A stretch of 64,000 nucleotides of DNA from an uncultured Spirochaetales bacterium (GTDB lineage: Bacteria; Spirochaetota; Spirochaetia; Sphaerochaetales; Sphaerochaetaceae). The DNA lies in contig CASFDA010000013.1 of NCBI GenBank assembly GCA_949293335.1, positions 372,001 through 436,000 on the forward strand, read 5' to 3'. A program made the translations under genes and the position numbers. Shown piece by piece: positions 60,967 to 64,000 of this stretch; the first letter of the stretch is position 1; each line of letters begins with the position of its first letter. The notes under the pieces are model-generated. The model saw only the letters and a list, made by a program, of their open reading frames with translations, ran no database searches and was not told the DNA's origin.

Positions 60967-63900
60967 TCAGAACTGGAACTGTTTTGTGACGCTGAAGCCG
61001 AGAGAGTCAATGATTTCGTAAAAATTGAAATTCTCGGGTGCTGTGAATATCTTCACCTGACACATAGGATTTGTCCATTCAAGGGATATCTCGGTCTCAA
61101 GTATCAGATCGTTTGAAAGGAAGCTTGTTCCGCTGGAACTATTGCGCCCCCACCTGTTCTCATGCCTCCTCAGTTTCCCGCTGTCTGATGAAAGATGGAA
61201 CAGAGCCTCGAAATATACTGTCGGAGAAATATATTTGCCGAGATAAAGTGATGTACCGTCAAGATAGCTTGCAAGCGGACTGATGCGGCTGCTGTCTCTC
61301 CTCGTGAATGCCTCATACACCATGTTGCCGAGAATGTTCGTATGTATGTTCACAGTATCCAGATCGAACGTTTCGCGGATAGATTCCCTGATTCCAAGGC
61401 TGCCTGTAGGAATATAACCAAAACGTGAGAGGGCCCCTACTCCGGTATTCACAAGAGAGACGACGGAAGAGAGTCCCGTGCTGTTTGGATCGTTGGATAT
61501 TATCGCATTGCCGAGGACTTCCATAATCTCGCTCAGAGGACGCTGCGGTATGGACTCGAATGTAGGATTGAAATTATCTAGCGTTGCCTCCCGGAGCACC
61601 AGATAGATATTAATCCTCTCACCGTTCGTGTCATAGTCACGAAGTTCGGCGCGCAGATTTATTACAGGTTCAAGTCCGAATCCAGTATCCCTGAAAAGAA
61701 TTCCTCCCTCACGGATTATGAACGAACGCTGGAAGTAGTAGATCTCACCTGCACGGAAATCGAGCTGCCCTGAAGCCCTGAATCCGTTTTCGTCACTGGT
61801 GAACCTCACATTCTGATCCTCCCTGAACGAAGCGGAGAGGATAGGATTTGGCCCGAGTGGGAATATGAACGAGGAGTTCTCGATCAGATGCATGTTGAAA
61901 TCAAACTCGACGTGGGCTGTCGGACGATACCAGAATGGCAGTTCGTGAAGACCATACGAGAGTTCAAATCTTGTAGAATCAAGCTCACCTTTGAGATCGA
62001 CATTCCTGTGCCCATCCTGATAAAGGGAGAAATGTCCGGAAATATCTCCGAGGATATCGATGTTCATACTCCTTAGCGGGAATCGGAAATTAAGTTCATT
62101 TCCTTTCTCTACATATGCATCAACCGTATAGTACTCAAGGCCGAGCGATGATGTGAGACTGAATGTCACGAGAACCTTTCCTCGCTTGATCCTCTCTCCC
62201 CCATTCTCGATTACAGTGACATCGGTCATGTTTGACTTCACATGGTTGTCCCATATGGACATATAGACATTGTTTGCAACAAGGTGTTCGCCAGGAAGCC
62301 AGAAGACGTCCATTCCAAGCCTCTCTGTCGTAAGGTATCCATATGTATGGAAATCGCCTGGACTGCCAGAAAGGATTATCCTTCCATCCACGAACGTATC
62401 ATCATCTATTACCACAATAGGTCCGCGGAAGAACGGATTGAGAACCTCTAGGTCAACGTTGAAAATATCGATCGTCAGATCACTTTCATCGCCAAGAACT
62501 CCAGAAAGCACTATGTCGCCCAATGGCCTGAAGAATAGCGAGAGATCAAAGGAAACGAGATCCGAAATGCCAATTCTTCCATCGATCAGAGAACCGGCAA
62601 ATGACAATGTGTTTCCGCTATAAACAAAATCTGATGAACTTTCATTTATCAGAGACATGTCATCAATTGACATGCCGTAGATAGTGATGTTTCCTCCAAT
62701 GCCACTCAGATTATCAAGGTTTCTCAATGTCGAGATGAACGAAAGGAAATCATTTTGCTTTTCGAATGTGAGGTTCAAAAGTCCAGAAAGGGAGAATGTA
62801 TGGTTCCTGTCGAAATTTATGAGCGTCCTCTGATAATCAAACGGGAAATTCAGTGTCCCCTCGTCGAGCGAGAGCATGAATTCACTCAGCTCAAGTCTGC
62901 CAAGGCCATCTTCATATATCACATCGTCAAGATAGAGAGTGTCCTTGTCGATGAATATATCAGCATTGATCAGGAATGGATCAGACTCCGAATCGATATT
63001 CTCGGCGTGCAGATTTCCATTGAAAGAGAGTGTATTGAGATCCTGTCCTCTTCCTATGAGCGCAAGTGATAGCTTCTTCCCGGGGAAAGAGAACCTTCCG
63101 AGATCCAGATTCTTTACGCTCAAGAGTCCAGAGTAGAAGTCCGCATACTCTGAAAGGGACAGAAGTATCTCCTCATCTCCACCAGAAAGTATGAATGCCA
63201 CACTGCTATCTTCACTGGAAAAATTGAAGTTTCCGCTGAGATCTGGATAATCATCACTTGTGATGAGTATATCATTCACACGGACTCCCGACTTGTCGAC
63301 GTCTACTGAGAAAGAGAGATCTGGGTATGAAGGAATGAAAGTAAGGTCCCTGATGGAGAAATTTTCAGAATAGAGATGATACTCCTGACTGACTATGTCG
63401 AAAGAGAGAGTGAAGCCGCCGTTGATGAGACCTCCGTTATCAAAAAGACTTGAGGGAAGCTCGAAAGAATCAAATGTCAGATCGGCATTGATTCCATCCA
63501 GCCAGGAAATACCAAAGAATGCCCGCTCGTTCTCGACTGTCATCGTCTTGTCATCAAAGCCAACATTGATCCGGAAGTCCATATCCCTGGAATAGATATT
63601 GAGATGCGCATCTGAAAATAGCGTGTTCTCATTCTCCCCCAGACCAAGACTGCCATAGAGCCTTCCATCTCCGAGAACAGGGATACGGAAGTCAAAATCA
63701 ACAGCATCATCCCCTTTTCTGTCCATGTTGAGGTTTATTATCTCGTTCTCCCTCGTCGAATAGATAATGATGTCAAATGAGGGCAAGAGCGTCCTGAGAC
63801 TTATATCACCATTTGCCCAGATCTGCATGAAAGGAAGAGAGAGCGAGAGGTTTTCGATTGTAAGATAGTCTCCTTCCTTAACAACTCTGGATGAAATGGA

Positions 63901-64000
63901 AGTGTCAAACGGTATTCCGTTGAACGTGAGGGAAGAGAATGTGAGGGAAGCTGTGGAATCAAGATCAAAGCCATCCTGGAAATCTCCGCTTCCGGTGGCT
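60967..64000 (-). CDS. tamB: TamB-type (DUF490) translocation/assembly protein, C-terminal part
   Basis: About 1,010 residues are visible; the frame is open to the right edge, so the start is outside. It is a long repetitive beta-rich protein (many segments such as LYGSLGLGENENTLFSDAHL) with the conserved C-terminal DUF490 region: RASGQLDFRAGEIYYFQRSF, EPVINLRAELRDYDTNGERI and the barrel-adjacent YISPTVYFEALFHL. TamB-like proteins bridge the inner and outer membranes and are linked to lipid transport or protein assembly. bamA lies 79 bp downstream. Confidence 0.9.
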   Translation of the reverse strand, partial: ATGSGDFQDGFDLDSTASLTFSSLTFNGIPFDTSISSRVVKEGDYLTIENLSLSLPFMQIWANGDISLRTLLPSFDIIIYSTRENEIINLNMDRKGDDAVDFDFRIPVLGDGRLYGSLGLGENENTLFSDAHLNIYSRDMDFRINVGFDDKTMTVENERAFFGISWLDGINADLTFDSFELPSSLFDNGGLINGGFTLSFDIVSQEYHLYSENFSIRDLTFIPSYPDLSFSVDVDKSGVRVNDILITSDDYPDLSGNFNFSSEDSSVAFILSGGDEEILLSLSEYADFYSGLLSVKNLDLGRFSFPGKKLSLALIGRGQDLNTLSFNGNLHAENIDSESDPFLINADIFIDKDTLYLDDVIYEDGLGRLELSEFMLSLDEGTLNFPFDYQRTLINFDRNHTFSLSGLLNLTFEKQNDFLSFISTLRNLDNLSGIGGNITIYGMSIDDMSLINESSSDFVYSGNTLSFAGSLIDGRIGISDLVSFDLSLFFRPLGDIVLSGVLGDESDLTIDIFNVDLEVLNPFFRGPIVVIDDDTFVDGRIILSGSPGDFHTYGYLTTERLGMDVFWLPGEHLVANNVYMSIWDNHVKSNMTDVTVIENGGERIKRGKVLVTFSLTSSLGLEYYTVDAYVEKGNELNFRFPLRSMNIDILGDISGHFSLYQDGHRNVDLKGELDSTRFELSYGLHELPFWYRPTAHVEFDFNMHLIENSSFIFPLGPNPILSASFREDQNVRFTSDENGFRASGQLDFRAGEIYYFQRSFIIREGGILFRDTGFGLEPVINLRAELRDYDTNGERINIYLVLREATLDNFNPTFESIPQRPLSEIMEVLGNAIISNDPNSTGLSSVVSLVNTGVGALSRFGYIPTGSLGIRESIRETFDLDTVNIHTNILGNMVYEAFTRRDSSRISPLASYLDGTSLYLGKYISPTVYFEALFHLSSDSGKLRRHENRWGRNSSSGTSFLSNDLILETEISLEWTNPMCQVKIFTAPENFNFYEIIDSLGFSVTKQFQF

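Overview
The window looks like chromosome of a member of the Spirochaetota, probably from the Treponema/Sphaerochaeta side (inference from gene content, no search was run). The clues are a very long GreA carrying a large N-terminal extension, a PUR-alpha-like nucleic-acid-binding protein, a 917-residue SMC, many small lipoproteins with relaxed lipoboxes (FFSC, LFSC, LSCG), a BamA with extra POTRA domains next to TamB, and a binding-protein signal peptide ending in FANGAQEE. Most of the window is dense housekeeping DNA of moderate GC; AT-rich gaps lie near 20.8-21.0, 22.1-22.4 and 40.3-40.4 kb.

Layout. 0-4.1 kb: the 5' end of azlC (running off the left edge), an M29-peptidase-like gene with an apparently degraded active site, a divergent TetR gene, a radical SAM enzyme and a lipoprotein. 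4.1-8 kb: tRNA-Gly, a PUR protein, rnhB and smc. 8.1-12.6 kb: ffh, rpsP-khpA-rimM-trmD-rplS, a small zinc-knuckle protein and coaD. 12.6-18.8 kb: tRNA-Tyr, a YkgJ-type protein, dnaG-rpoD, a coiled-coil zinc-ribbon protein and the RNase P RNA. 18.8-22.1 kb: a lipoprotein, mazG, a small membrane protein, and a two-gene unit pairing an AbiEi-type antitoxin with a low-molecular-weight phosphatase. 22.4-30.8 kb, minus strand: rpe-dtd-recA-scpA-scpB-rluB-cmk-rpsA, a TPR-like membrane protein and a lipoprotein. 31-40.3 kb, plus strand: greA behind an attenuator-like leader, then a compact sigma-54 locus (PrpR-like activator, -24/-12 promoter, tctCBA transporter, SAF-domain dehydrogenase). 40.4-64 kb, mostly minus strand: tamB (running off the right edge)-bamA-mutS, then rimP-nusA-infB-rbfA-truB-ribF-rpsO-pnp-dut-lptF-lptG-tgt, with an AlkD-like gene facing tgt.

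How the parts fit. The 50-kb end is a long translation and RNA-metabolism operon that continues into genes for the outer envelope. SMC, ScpA and ScpB, the whole condensin set, are present though not adjacent. The most self-contained unit is 33.8-40.3 kb: the activator gene ends inside a perfect inverted repeat that lies about 70-95 bp upstream of a near-consensus sigma-54 promoter driving a tripartite tricarboxylate transporter and a dehydrogenase. This suggests a single regulated uptake-and-oxidation pathway for an unidentified organic acid.

No CRISPR array, insertion sequence, prophage or rRNA gene was seen. All assignments come from reading protein motifs and sequence by eye.
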